Positions 8,374 through 17,263 of a DNA stretch of 64,000 nt are shown one piece after another. The stretch is from Flavobacterium sp. (GTDB lineage: Bacteria > Bacteroidota > Bacteroidia > Flavobacteriales > Flavobacteriaceae): the NCBI GenBank assembly GCA_014379405.1, contig JACMLU010000001.1, positions 62,001 to 126,000 on the forward strand, given 5' to 3'. Within the stretch, counting starts at the first letter, position 1; the number at the start of each line of letters is the position of its first letter. The notes below the pieces were generated by a model. That model saw only the letters and a program-made list of their open reading frames with translations, made no database searches and was not told the origin of the DNA. Made by a program: the position numbers and the translations under genes.

Positions 8374-9890
8374 AAGAGCAGTATGACGTTGTCATTGTGG
8401 GAAGTGGTCTAGGAGGGCTGGCTTCGGGTATTATTTTGGCCAAAGAAGGTTACAGTGTTTGTGTGCTCGAAAAGAACAGTCAATTTGGAGGAAACCTGCA
8501 AACTTTTGTACGCGATAAAACCATTTTCGATACCGGAATTCATTACATAGGAGGGTTGAGCGAAGGTCAAAATTTGAATAAATATTTCAAATATTTAGGC
8601 ATCATGGACGATTTGAAACTTCAAAAAATGGACGAAGACGGTTTTGACATCATCTCTTTTGAAAATGACTCTCAAGAATATCCCCATGCACAAGGCTACG
8701 ACAATTTTGTCAATCAATTGGTGAAGTTTTTTCCCGAAGAAAGGGAAACGATTCAGAAATATTGCGAGGCAATTGCCAAAACTTGTACCTCTTTCCCTTT
8801 GTATAATTTGGAATGGGAGGGGAAATACGACAGCGAAATGTTGGGTATAAATGCCAAACAATATATTGACGAACTAATCCCAAACAAAAGATTAAGAGCG
8901 GTTCTGGCAGGGTCAAATTTTCTTTATGCCGGAATCGACATATCGCCTTTTTATGTCCACGCATTATCCGTGAATTCATATATTCAAAGTGCTTGGCGAT
9001 GCATAAATGGAGGAAGTCAAATTACGAAACAGTTGATAAAACAACTCAAAAAACACGGTGGAGAAATCTACAAATACAAGGAAGTTGTACAATTTGAAGT
9101 AGAAGACAACACAGTTTCTTCAGTTAAAATGAAAGATGGAACAGCAGTTTCAGCCAATATTTTTATTTCTAATGTTGACCCAAAAGCAACATTACAAATG
9201 GCTGGAGTGGACAAATTCAGGAAATCGTTTTACAATCGAATCGAAAGTTTGGAGGGAGGGATTTCAGCCTTTAGTTTGTACGTGGTTTTCAAACCTAAAA
9301 CTTTCAAATACCTAAATCACAATTATTATCATTTCAAGAATAGTGAAGAAGTCTGGACAGCCCACGAATATGATGATGAATCTTGGCCAAAAGCATTTAT
9401 GGCTTCGATGAACACTTCAAAAAGTACGGAAATTTGGGCTGAGGGTATGACGTTTATCACTTATATGAAATATGAGGATTTAAAAGTATGGCAACAAACA
9501 TTCAACACTACTGCCGAAGAATCGGACAGAGGAGACAGTTATGAGGCATTCAAGGCTCAAAAAACCGAAAAATTTCTTCAAGAAATTGAACTTAAATTTC
9601 CAGGAATTAGAGCTTGTATTCAATCGGTACATAGTTCAACACCGCTTTCCTATAGGGATTATATTGGCGGTTACAACGGAAATATGTATGGTTATGTGAA
9701 AGATTCCAACAATCCGATGAAGACATTTATTGCTTCAAAAACTAAATTGAATAATTTGTATTTAACGGGCCAAAGCATCAATATGCACGGTGTTTTGGGA
9801 GTAACTATTGGTGCAGTGGTGACTTGTTCGGAAATCATTGGCAAAGAATATTTGGTCAATAAAATTAATCAATTTTATGACGAACAATAA
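8370..9890 (+). CDS. CrtI/phytoene desaturase-like FAD-dependent oxidoreductase
   Basis: A 506-residue flavoprotein. The N-terminus has the dinucleotide-binding fold VVIVGSGLGGLASGIILAKEG followed by the acidic CVLEKN strand and FGGN, as in phytoene desaturases, carotene isomerases and all-trans-retinol saturase-like proteins. The C-terminus has the second family motif LYLTGQSINMHGVLG where FAD binds. It overlaps the exporter gene by four bases. Although the fold is shared with carotenoid enzymes, the setting argues for an oxidoreductase acting on the polyene/resorcinol pigment rather than on carotenoids. The exact reaction (desaturation, isomerisation or saturation) cannot be read from sequence. 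Confidence 0.85.
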   Translation: MKEQYDVVIVGSGLGGLASGIILAKEGYSVCVLEKNSQFGGNLQTFVRDKTIFDTGIHYIGGLSEGQNLNKYFKYLGIMDDLKLQKMDEDGFDIISFENDSQEYPHAQGYDNFVNQLVKFFPEERETIQKYCEAIAKTCTSFPLYNLEWEGKYDSEMLGINAKQYIDELIPNKRLRAVLAGSNFLYAGIDISPFYVHALSVNSYIQSAWRCINGGSQITKQLIKQLKKHGGEIYKYKEVVQFEVEDNTVSSVKMKDGTAVSANIFISNVDPKATLQMAGVDKFRKSFYNRIESLEGGISAFSLYVVFKPKTFKYLNHNYYHFKNSEEVWTAHEYDDESWPKAFMASMNTSKSTEIWAEGMTFITYMKYEDLKVWQQTFNTTAEESDRGDSYEAFKAQKTEKFLQEIELKFPGIRACIQSVHSSTPLSYRDYIGGYNGNMYGYVKDSNNPMKTFIASKTKLNNLYLTGQSINMHGVLGVTIGAVVTCSEIIGKEYLVNKINQFYDEQ

Positions 9891-9902
9891 AATTTATTGA
9901 AG

Positions 9903-11573
9903 ATGAAAGCACTTTTTCAACTCCTATTTTTAGCTGTTTTTTTCTTGACTATCATTTCTTGTGGCACGTCAAAATCAATACAAAATAAACCTCAATTAGA
10001 TGGGTATAACAAAGCTATTCCAGTTGTAAATAAATTATCAAAAACTACTTTTTCAACTGGCAATAGTTTTTTTCTAAAAAACAAACAAAACCTCTGGGAG
10101 CTTTATGTCGAAGGAGATCCACTCGAAAGAGGTATGGCTATAGGAAGTTTGACTGATTCATTATTATACAAGCAACAAAAAGTTTTTTTTAATAAAATAA
10201 ATGAGTTGTTGCCTTCAAAGTTCAAACAAAATACACTCAAGACTTTTTTAAAATGGTATGGCCGGGAACTCTATCTCAATGTTCCAGAGGAATACAAAAC
10301 TGAAATCTACGGAATTTCAGAATACAGTTCGCACGATTTTGACAACATTGCACCGCCTTACTTAAGGAGTTTATATTTGCACGCTTCTCACGATATTGGT
10401 CACGCATTACAGGATTTGGCTTTGGTTGGCTGTTCCTCTTTTGCCGCTTGGGGCGAAAAATCCGAAGATGGAAACTTAATTTTAGGACGCAATTTCGATT
10501 TTTATGCCGGCGATGATTTTGCCAAAGATAAAATTGTTGCTTTCATCAATCCAAAAGAAGGGCATCCGTTTATGATGGTGACTTGGGCAGGAATGATTGG
10601 AGCCGTTTCCGGAATGAATAAGGAAGGGCTGACAGTAACCATAAATGCTGGAAAATCTAAAATTCCGTTGGTTGCAAAAACGCCAATTTCAATTCTAACG
10701 AGAGAAATATTGCAATATGCTTCAACAATTGATGAAGCCATCGCAATTGCAAAAAAACGAAAGGTTTTTGTCTCAGAGTCAATAATGGTAGGTAGTGCCA
10801 ATGATGGAAAGGCAATTATTATCGAAGTAACGCCAAATAATTTCGGTGTTTATGAAGTTCCAAACAGCAACCAGTTGATTTGTACCAATCATTTTCAAAG
10901 TGCCGAATTAAAAAACGACAAAAGAAATCAATTTCAAATCGAAAACAGTCATTCCAAATATCGTTATGATAGAATGGAACAATTATTTGATGTAAATCAC
11001 AAAATAAATCCTCAAATAGCATCAAATATTCTTCGAAATAAAGAAGGGTTGAATAATTTTCCTTTGGGTTATGGCAACGAAAAAGCTCTGAATCAACTTA
11101 TAGCGCATCATGCAATTATTTTCAAACCCAAAGAACGCTTGGTTTGGGTTTCTTCGAATCCCTATCAATTGGGCGAATTTGTTTGTTATGATTTGAATAA
11201 AGTTTTCGAAAACAGAAATAGTAATGAAGCTATCGTTTCATTACAAGAAGAAAATTTAAACATTCCAAAAGACACTTTTATGGAAACAACTCAATATTCT
11301 GATTATGAAAAATTCAGGGTTGAAGATGGAAAGATTGATACTTTTTTAGAAAATAAAAAAGATTTATCCTTAGATTTTGCCAAAAAATACCAATCTTTGA
11401 ATCCAGATTATTGGGGTGTTTATTACAAAATAGGACTTTATTTTTATCAAAAAAGGCACTATCAATTGGCTCAAGAACAAATGGAAAAAGCCTTGACCAA
11501 AGAAATCACGACACTGCCAGAAAAGGAAGAAATACAAAAGTATTTAAAGAAAATTAAAAGAAAATTACCATGA
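9903..11573 (+). CDS. Lipoprotein C45-family (acyl-CoA:6-APA acyltransferase-like) Ntn hydrolase with TPR-like tail
   Basis: An upstream TTG at 9897 is in frame, but the ATG at 9903 gives a standard lipoprotein signal (hydrophobic stretch then IISC lipobox), so I use it; the product is 556 residues. The core, about 60-450, is the C45 autoproteolytic acyltransferase/hydrolase family: GCSSFAAWG with the predicted Ntn nucleophile Cys177, LGRNFDF, a glycine-rich GMNKEGLTVTINAG strand and TNHF. In this family the Cys becomes N-terminal by self-cleavage and transfers or hydrolyses acyl groups. The last 80 residues look like a helical TPR-type repeat. Its place in the operon suggests it forms or trims the ester joining the pigment halves outside the inner membrane; this is inference. 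Confidence 0.75.
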   Translation: MKALFQLLFLAVFFLTIISCGTSKSIQNKPQLDGYNKAIPVVNKLSKTTFSTGNSFFLKNKQNLWELYVEGDPLERGMAIGSLTDSLLYKQQKVFFNKINELLPSKFKQNTLKTFLKWYGRELYLNVPEEYKTEIYGISEYSSHDFDNIAPPYLRSLYLHASHDIGHALQDLALVGCSSFAAWGEKSEDGNLILGRNFDFYAGDDFAKDKIVAFINPKEGHPFMMVTWAGMIGAVSGMNKEGLTVTINAGKSKIPLVAKTPISILTREILQYASTIDEAIAIAKKRKVFVSESIMVGSANDGKAIIIEVTPNNFGVYEVPNSNQLICTNHFQSAELKNDKRNQFQIENSHSKYRYDRMEQLFDVNHKINPQIASNILRNKEGLNNFPLGYGNEKALNQLIAHHAIIFKPKERLVWVSSNPYQLGEFVCYDLNKVFENRNSNEAIVSLQEENLNIPKDTFMETTQYSDYEKFRVEDGKIDTFLENKKDLSLDFAKKYQSLNPDYWGVYYKIGLYFYQKRHYQLAQEQMEKALTKEITTLPEKEEIQKYLKKIKRKLP

Positions 11574-12862
11574 TTCCAGCAATAGAAAAAGCTTCTTTAT
11601 CGGAAATTAAGTCATTACAGGAGCAAAAACTTTTGGAAGTTTTAGCTTATGTCAATCAAAATTCTCCTTTTTACAAAAGGCTTTTTTCTAAGGAAAACAT
11701 TGATGTTAGCCAGATAAAATCAATTGCCGATTTACAGCTTTTACCTGTTACCACGAAAGAAGATTTACAAAAATACAATGATGATTTTTTATGTGTTCCA
11801 GCCAATCAAATTATTGATTATGCCACCACATCGGGAACATTAGGGAATCCTGTTACCTTTGGATTATCGGATAAAGATTTAGATAGATTAGCTTATAACG
11901 AAGCTATTTCGTTTGATTGTGCAGGAATTAAAGAAGGCGATATCGTGCAGTTGATGACTACAATCGATAGACGATTTATGGCTGGTTTGGCCTACTTTTT
12001 AGGATTGCGAAAAATGAAAGTGGGCGTAATTCGCGTGGGAGCAGGAATTCCGGAATTGCAATGGGATTCTATTTTAAAATACAAACCTAATTATTTAATC
12101 ACCGTTCCTTCATTTTTATTAAAACTGATTGAATATGCTGAAGCCAACAATATTGATTACAATAATTGTGGTATAAAAGGCGCGATTTGCATTGGTGAAT
12201 CCTTGAGAAACCAAGATTTTTCGATGACCGTTTTGTCAAAAAAAATCACCGACAAATGGAATATCAAGTTGTTTTCGACTTATGCTTCCACCGAAATGAG
12301 CACGGCTTTTACAGAATGTGAACATTCAGTAGGTGGTCATCATCATCCCGAATTAATTATTGTTGAAGTTTTAGACGAAAACAATAAACCAGTAATAGAA
12401 GGTGAGTCGGGCGAGTTGACTTTTACTACTTTAGGAATCGAAGCGATGCCATTGGTTCGTTTCAAAACGGGTGACATTGTGCAATTGCATACTGATCCAT
12501 GTGCTTGCGGACGAAATACCTTGCGTGTTGGCCCAGTTATTGGACGAAAACTGCAAATGATAAAATACAAGGGAACAACCTTGTATCCGCCAGCAATGAT
12601 TGATATTTTGAACGATTTTGATACCATCGAAAACTACATCATTGTAATCTCAACCAATGAACTAGGAACCGATGAAATCGTAATCAAGATTGCCGTAAAA
12701 CAAGAATCAGAAGCTGTTTTGTATAAAATTAAAGATCACTTCAGGGCAAAACTAAGAGTGACTCCCAAAATTGAATTTACAAGCAAAGAAGAATTACAGG
12801 CATTGATTTATAATCCAATGAGTCGAAAACCAATTCATTTTTTTGACAATAGAACCAATTAA
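11570..12862 (+). CDS. PaaK-like phenylacetate/aryl-CoA ligase family protein (adenylate-forming)
   Basis: A 430-residue adenylate-forming enzyme of the phenylacetate-CoA ligase type. The P-loop YATTSGTLGNPVTFG (about residues 85-99), STYASTEMS aromatic/ATP loop (about 242) and FKTGDIV hinge-region Asp are present, and a C-terminal ligase lid follows. It begins four bases inside the C45 gene (ATGA). It probably activates an aromatic acid; in flexirubin-type pathways a cinnamate or coumarate starter is a good candidate, to be loaded on CoA or an ACP. It is the last gene of the plus-strand operon; about 50 non-coding bases follow before the convergent cluster. Confidence 0.8.
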   Translation: MIPAIEKASLSEIKSLQEQKLLEVLAYVNQNSPFYKRLFSKENIDVSQIKSIADLQLLPVTTKEDLQKYNDDFLCVPANQIIDYATTSGTLGNPVTFGLSDKDLDRLAYNEAISFDCAGIKEGDIVQLMTTIDRRFMAGLAYFLGLRKMKVGVIRVGAGIPELQWDSILKYKPNYLITVPSFLLKLIEYAEANNIDYNNCGIKGAICIGESLRNQDFSMTVLSKKITDKWNIKLFSTYASTEMSTAFTECEHSVGGHHHPELIIVEVLDENNKPVIEGESGELTFTTLGIEAMPLVRFKTGDIVQLHTDPCACGRNTLRVGPVIGRKLQMIKYKGTTLYPPAMIDILNDFDTIENYIIVISTNELGTDEIVIKIAVKQESEAVLYKIKDHFRAKLRVTPKIEFTSKEELQALIYNPMSRKPIHFFDNRTN

Positions 12863-12914
12863 TAATAGTTAACGGGAATGTTTTTTGGGTTATTTGATAA
12901 AAAAAATAATTTCT

Positions 12915-14105
12915 TTATCTCTCAAACAACGCCAAAGTCCCACCAACCCAATCCTTGTCTTTATTAAATTTCACGCCAATCATTTCCCCACGGCTCAATC
13001 GTGCCAAGTTGCAGAGTAGAGTGGGAGCGACATCTTCTTGTTTCCAGACACAGAGTACGCGCACTTCGCATTTCACTTTTCCGTCGGGAGATTGTACTAT
13101 TGGGATGTAATGCACTTTTTTCTGTAGAATGTAAAGCTCTTTATCTACCACAGCTTCGATGTCTTCTTTTTTTACGTGAAAAATAACGCCTGAACCAGAG
13201 AAAGAGAATAGAGGTTTTAGGACATAATTTTCTAAGTCTTCTGGAATTTCTTTTAAGTCGCTCAACAAGGTGGTTTCTATGAAATATTTTCCTTTTAGGA
13301 ACGGTAAAATAAACTTGCTGATTCTGAAAAACCAGTTGGGATGTCCAGCCCATTCCACATCAAGATCGTCCGAGAAATGGAAATTCAGCTTCAAATCAGT
13401 TCGTAAATCTAGTTCGTCAAAAATCACGCGGTTGTAGATTCTTTTCACACGAATTTCTTTGCCATTTTCGTTTTTGTAGAAAAGTTGCTTCCCTTTTTTA
13501 ATTATTTCAGTAACGCAGACAATCGGAATGCCAAGGTCTCTTCGGCAATAATAAAAATCGATTTTCGTGTTTTGTTTTTCGGGTTCAATTTCCAACAGAA
13601 TGACATTCTCTTTGGGATGATTGTTGCAGATGACCTCTTCTAACGTTTCTAGATATTCCTGTTGCGTGATGTCATTGATGAACGGCGTCAAATCCTTCAA
13701 AAACGGATAATGATTCTTGAATTTTTCGTAAAGATTAATTTGGTAATTGTATAAAGAAGGGAATCCTTGTACTTCGATTAATTTAGGAACGACAACTCCT
13801 TCTTCTTCGCAAATTCCAAAATCGATAGCCAAAAAAGTGGTGTGTTCGTCTTCGTTTGAAACTTTATGATTGAGTTCCAATGATTTGTCTGTTAGTTTTT
13901 TAAAGTCTTTCTTTTGAATTAGTTTTATAACATCGGAACAGCCATCCAGTAATTGTGCTTTTAACTCATTGGAAATAAAAAAAGGAGTTTCCCCAATTCG
14001 AAAAGTGGGAGCATAATTAAAATCGGAAGCAATATCGTCCTTTAATTCTTGGTACTTTTTATCGGTAAATTGGGAATTAAAAAGTTGTCTGTATTTGTCA
14101 ATCAT
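12915..14105 (-). CDS. Divergent ATP-grasp-like protein of amide-ligase cluster
   Basis: A 396-residue cytosolic protein. I do not recognise a named family. The C-terminal half has features of an ATP-grasp fold: ENYVLKPLFSFSGSGVIF (a Lys strand followed by a Gly/Ser-rich lid), ELYILQKKVHYIPIV (hinge) and KCEVRVLCVW (metal-proximal strand), in the order usual for ATP-grasp ligases. The N-terminal half has an AIDFGICEEEGVVVPKLIEVQGFPSLY segment reminiscent of the acidic Mg-binding part of circularly permuted ATP-grasp or glutathionylspermidine synthetase-like proteins. It is the last gene of the five-gene minus-strand cluster, 86 bases after the amidotransferase. A peptide or amide ligase role is inferred from fold hints plus neighbours. 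Confidence 0.6.
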   Translation of the reverse strand: MIDKYRQLFNSQFTDKKYQELKDDIASDFNYAPTFRIGETPFFISNELKAQLLDGCSDVIKLIQKKDFKKLTDKSLELNHKVSNEDEHTTFLAIDFGICEEEGVVVPKLIEVQGFPSLYNYQINLYEKFKNHYPFLKDLTPFINDITQQEYLETLEEVICNNHPKENVILLEIEPEKQNTKIDFYYCRRDLGIPIVCVTEIIKKGKQLFYKNENGKEIRVKRIYNRVIFDELDLRTDLKLNFHFSDDLDVEWAGHPNWFFRISKFILPFLKGKYFIETTLLSDLKEIPEDLENYVLKPLFSFSGSGVIFHVKKEDIEAVVDKELYILQKKVHYIPIVQSPDGKVKCEVRVLCVWKQEDVAPTLLCNLARLSRGEMIGVKFNKDKDWVGGTLALFER

Positions 14106-14191
14106 TTCAAAAAGTATTAAGATAAAGTATTAAGTAGCTTGTTTCGATTTAAGTTGGTCTTGATACTTAATTCTAAATACTCAAATACCCA

Positions 14192-15022
14192 TTAATTAGA
14201 AAGCATCTTCTTGCTTTTCATTAAATCATTGATGGCAATTCTAAGGAAATTTGGAATCAAGGTTTCATTGGTTCGGTATATTTTATCATCGTCCAACAAG
14301 TCTTCGAGCATATTCCTGAACTTGGTATTGCCTTTCATTTTTTTTATTTTCTCCTTTGAATCCTTATTTCTCAAATTGGCAATAAAACTTATCGGGTCGG
14401 CTTCTGGATGAAATTGTGTTCCCACAAAATAGTCCGAAAATCGAACTGCCATAATCGCTCTTTCATACTGTATGTGATCCCTAATTTTTTCCAACGAAAT
14501 AATTTTGGCTCCTTTTTTCGAAAAAACACTTAATTTCGGTTGCACCACCTGATAATCCCTGGAATCTACAGCATAAAACGGATCATCCAAACCATCGAAA
14601 ATGGGGTCACTAAGACCTTCTTTTGTTTTATGGATGGTCATCACTCCAAAAGAGGTTTCGTGTCTTTTGGTAATTTCGGCCAATCCAAAGTGTTTGCAAG
14701 CCATTTGAAACGAGTGGCAAATAAACAACACGTGTTTTTTAACGTTATTCTCGTTGTTCCATTTGGTCAATTCGTCTATGAAATTATAATATTTCAAATC
14801 CCAATTTCCATCTCCTTCCAATGGATTTCCAGGACCTCCACTAGAAATATAGATGTCAAATTTTTTAATATCCGGAAATTCCGACTTGCCTCTTACGTCA
14901 AATATTTGAAAAGTGACAATTTGGTTAAATCGATTAATAATATCAATAATACAGCGCATTCCCTGATTGGGCTGACCATCATACATATCCAAAACTGCTA
15001 TTTTTATACTATTATTGCCCAT
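14192..15022 (-). CDS. Class I glutamine amidotransferase (GATase1) domain protein
   Basis: A 276-residue protein with a GATase1 core, as in GMP synthase and carbamoyl phosphate synthetase small subunits. SSGGPGNP (about 60-67) forms the oxyanion strand, FICHSFQMA holds the nucleophile Cys102, and GTQFHPEAD supplies the His and Glu of the triad, so it should be able to release ammonia from glutamine. The usual GxCxGxQ elbow is altered to FICHSFQ. A 60-residue charged helical tail follows the core. Inside this cluster the likely job is to feed ammonia to, or to hydrolyse a gamma-glutamyl amide made by, the adjacent ligases. It is separated from the GCS2-like gene by 128 bases with a short direct repeat. 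Confidence 0.8.
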   Translation of the reverse strand: MGNNSIKIAVLDMYDGQPNQGMRCIIDIINRFNQIVTFQIFDVRGKSEFPDIKKFDIYISSGGPGNPLEGDGNWDLKYYNFIDELTKWNNENNVKKHVLFICHSFQMACKHFGLAEITKRHETSFGVMTIHKTKEGLSDPIFDGLDDPFYAVDSRDYQVVQPKLSVFSKKGAKIISLEKIRDHIQYERAIMAVRFSDYFVGTQFHPEADPISFIANLRNKDSKEKIKKMKGNTKFRNMLEDLLDDDKIYRTNETLIPNFLRIAINDLMKSKKMLSN

Positions 15023-15065
15023 TTTATTTTAGGAAATTGTAAATTAATTGCAAAGATAACTTTTT

Positions 15066-15100
15066 CAATTTCAATGGCAATGACAATTTCGATGGCAATT
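15066..15100. repeat. Two tandem copies of a 17-base repeat
   Basis: In the gap between the amidotransferase and carboxylate-amine ligase genes the unit CAATTTC[A/G]ATGGCAAT occurs twice, starting near 15066 and 15084. It lies in the 5' untranslated region of the amidotransferase gene. No hairpin is obvious. It could be a slipped duplication or a binding site; function unknown. Confidence 0.5.
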
Positions 15101-15150
15101 ATAATATCAATTCGCGTCTGAATATGGTAAACTGATTATTGAACACTTTT

Positions 15151-16257
15151 TTAAAGCCCTTTGGTAAATTCTTCCGTAATAAAATCAACCACTTTGGTCA
15201 AGCAGTTTGTTTCTGCAAAAACAGCCAATTGTTTGTCTGCTCCCGTTCCGTTTTTCAAAATTGTGTGAACATAATTAATTTGCTCTCGACTTCCGAGTTC
15301 ATCCACTACATCGTCAATAAAATCAAGTAATTCGAGAATAAGCATCTTGGTTTCGACTTCTTTTTGAAGACCAAAATCAATCATATGTCCATCAATTCCA
15401 TAGCGTGAAGCGCGGAATTTATTTTCTTTAATCAATGCAATTCGATACACATTGTAGCTTAGATTATTCGAATTCAATCTGTATAATTTAGCAACAATAG
15501 CCTGAATAATGGCTACAATACACATTGTTTCATCAACGGTTAAACACATATCGCAAATACGGAATTCAATCGTATTGTAAAAAGGATGTAAACGCAAATC
15601 CCACCAAATTTTCTTTGGATTATCGATACAATTCGTTTTGACAAGTGTTTCCAAAAAATTATCATAGGAGGCAACTGAATCAAAATATTCAGGCAAGCCT
15701 GTTCTTGGAAATTTATCAAAAACTTTGGTTCGGTAGGATTTATATCCTGTTTTTCTTCCTTGCCAAAAAGGGGAATTAGTAGAAAGCGCAAAAATATGGG
15801 GCAAAAAATAGGTTGCTTGATTCATTAATTTTAACCCGATTTCTCGATTTTCAATTCCAATGTGGCAATGCATTCCAAAAATCAAATTAGAACGTGCGGC
15901 ATCTTGCAATTCGTTGACAATATTGTGATAACGAGGGTCATCGGTTATGGGTTGGTCAATCCAATTTGAAAATGGATGAGCTCCGGCACCACCAACAATT
16001 AGGCCTTGCTTACCCGCCAATTCCACGATATGGCCTCTTAAAGATTTAATTTCGCACTCAGCTTCCTGTATATTTTTGCATATATTGGTTCCAACCTCGA
16101 CTACAGATTGATGCATTTCTGCTTTTACTTGTTCATTCAGAATTATTTTAGCCCCGTCAATAATTTTTGATAAATGAGACCTTAAATCCCTAGTTTCTGG
16201 ATCAATAATTTGATATTCTTCTTCAACACCAAGTGTGAAAACAGGTAATTTTTTCAT
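15151..16257 (-). CDS. GCS2-type carboxylate-amine ligase (YbdK-like glutamate-cysteine ligase family 2)
   Basis: A 368-residue protein with clear hallmarks of the glutamate-cysteine ligase family 2/COOH-NH2 ligase group: N-terminal FTLGVEEEYQIID (Mg/ATP acidic residues), VEVGTNI, GGAGAHPFSNW, FGMHCHIGIENRE and LRLHPFYNTIEFRICDM. The length is standard for YbdK. Enzymes of this fold join a carboxylate to an amine through an acyl phosphate; YbdK itself makes gamma-glutamylcysteine weakly. Here it is 15 bases from an ATP-grasp ligase and is part of a five-gene cluster, so its substrate is probably an unusual amino acid or a peptide intermediate rather than glutathione precursors. Confidence 0.88.
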   Translation of the reverse strand: MKKLPVFTLGVEEEYQIIDPETRDLRSHLSKIIDGAKIILNEQVKAEMHQSVVEVGTNICKNIQEAECEIKSLRGHIVELAGKQGLIVGGAGAHPFSNWIDQPITDDPRYHNIVNELQDAARSNLIFGMHCHIGIENREIGLKLMNQATYFLPHIFALSTNSPFWQGRKTGYKSYRTKVFDKFPRTGLPEYFDSVASYDNFLETLVKTNCIDNPKKIWWDLRLHPFYNTIEFRICDMCLTVDETMCIVAIIQAIVAKLYRLNSNNLSYNVYRIALIKENKFRASRYGIDGHMIDFGLQKEVETKMLILELLDFIDDVVDELGSREQINYVHTILKNGTGADKQLAVFAETNCLTKVVDFITEEFTKGL

Positions 16258-16272
16258 AATAAACTAGAATTA

Positions 16273-17220
16273 TTATTTGCTGGAAACAGCTTCCTTGATA
16301 AATGTGCCCCAAGTCAAATTCATTTTCCCTGGTTTTTGTTTTTTGGCCGCCGAGATTGCCATTTTTGCAGCATGTTCCACTACCCATTCGAAGTTTTCTG
16401 CTCCAACGGAAGTCAATTCGGCGTCAGGCGCAGGATTTCCAAAATCAATCGCGTAAGGAATTCCGTTACGAACGGCAAATTCAACGGTGTTGAAATCATA
16501 ACCCAAACCTTTGCAGAGTTTTAAAGTATAGTCTTTCACGGTGGCCAATAATTTTTTGTCAACCGGAGGACCGTCAATCACGTAACGTAAATGATGCGGA
16601 TTTCTCGGTTCGTATTGCATAATGCGAACATCTTTGCAGCCCAGACAATACACACGGAAATATTCGGTGAAGACAATTTCTTCCTGCAACATCATTACTA
16701 ATTGTCCAGTTTCTTGATGTTTTTCCCAAAACTCTTCCTTGTTTTCCAGTCGATACACATTTTTCCATCCGCCACCGGCATAAGGTTTCATATAGGCTGG
16801 AAAACCAATATAATCAAAAATTTCTTCCCAATCCATAGGATATTTCAGGTTTCGGAACGATTTTTCAGTGGTGTCCGAAGGATGTTCCGCTGAAGGAAGT
16901 ATTACGGTGTTGGGTAGCGGAACTCCTAAAGTATCTGCCAATGCGTTGTTGAAAAACTTGTCGTCAGCACTCCACCAAAAAGGATTGTTGATAACATTGG
17001 TTCCTGTCAATGCTGCATTTTTTAAATAAGCGCGATAGAAAGGAACATCCTGCGAAATTCGGTCAATAATTACGGCGTATTCACCATCTTTATTTTGAAC
17101 CACTTTGTCGATGGAAACGGCTTCGGCAATGATGTCTTTTTCGTTTTTTGAATTGACACGATCTATAAATGCTTTCGGAAAAGTATCTTCCATTCCGAAT
17201 AATATTCCAATTTTTTTCAT
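16273..17220 (-). CDS. ATP-grasp ligase (RimK/D-Ala-D-Ala ligase superfamily)
   Basis: A 315-residue ATP-grasp enzyme. The N-terminal alpha/beta subdomain starts KKIGILFGMEDTFP; the central subdomain has GFPAYMKPYAGGGWKNVYR (ATP-binding Lys and Gly-rich lid), MLQEEIVFTEYFRVYCLG (hinge Glu-Glu and following strand) and the end has YAIDFGNPAPDAEL (Asp and Asn that bind Mg). The catalytic layout is intact. It sits 15 bases upstream of the GCS2-like gene and 43 bases after the esterase, in one direction, so co-transcription is very likely. Such enzymes make amide bonds between amino acids; the substrate is unknown. Confidence 0.85.
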   Translation of the reverse strand: MKKIGILFGMEDTFPKAFIDRVNSKNEKDIIAEAVSIDKVVQNKDGEYAVIIDRISQDVPFYRAYLKNAALTGTNVINNPFWWSADDKFFNNALADTLGVPLPNTVILPSAEHPSDTTEKSFRNLKYPMDWEEIFDYIGFPAYMKPYAGGGWKNVYRLENKEEFWEKHQETGQLVMMLQEEIVFTEYFRVYCLGCKDVRIMQYEPRNPHHLRYVIDGPPVDKKLLATVKDYTLKLCKGLGYDFNTVEFAVRNGIPYAIDFGNPAPDAELTSVGAENFEWVVEHAAKMAISAAKKQKPGKMNLTWGTFIKEAVSSK

Positions 17221-17263
17221 CTTGTTGTTGTCTTAAATACTTAATACTCTAATTTTGATTCTT

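Noticed and set aside
8370..9890. Carotenoid biosynthesis gene
   Set aside because: The CrtI-like fold is clear, but no crtB, crtE or crtY is adjacent and the gene is locked into a polyene/resorcinol-type operon by an ATGA overlap.
9897..9902. TTG start two codons upstream of the C45 lipoprotein gene
   Set aside because: The ATG at 9903 gives a normal lipoprotein signal peptide and adequate spacing from the previous stop.
14540..15121. 193-residue open frame on the plus strand
   Set aside because: Antisense to the amidotransferase gene, whose catalytic motifs are intact; low-complexity end from the tandem repeat.
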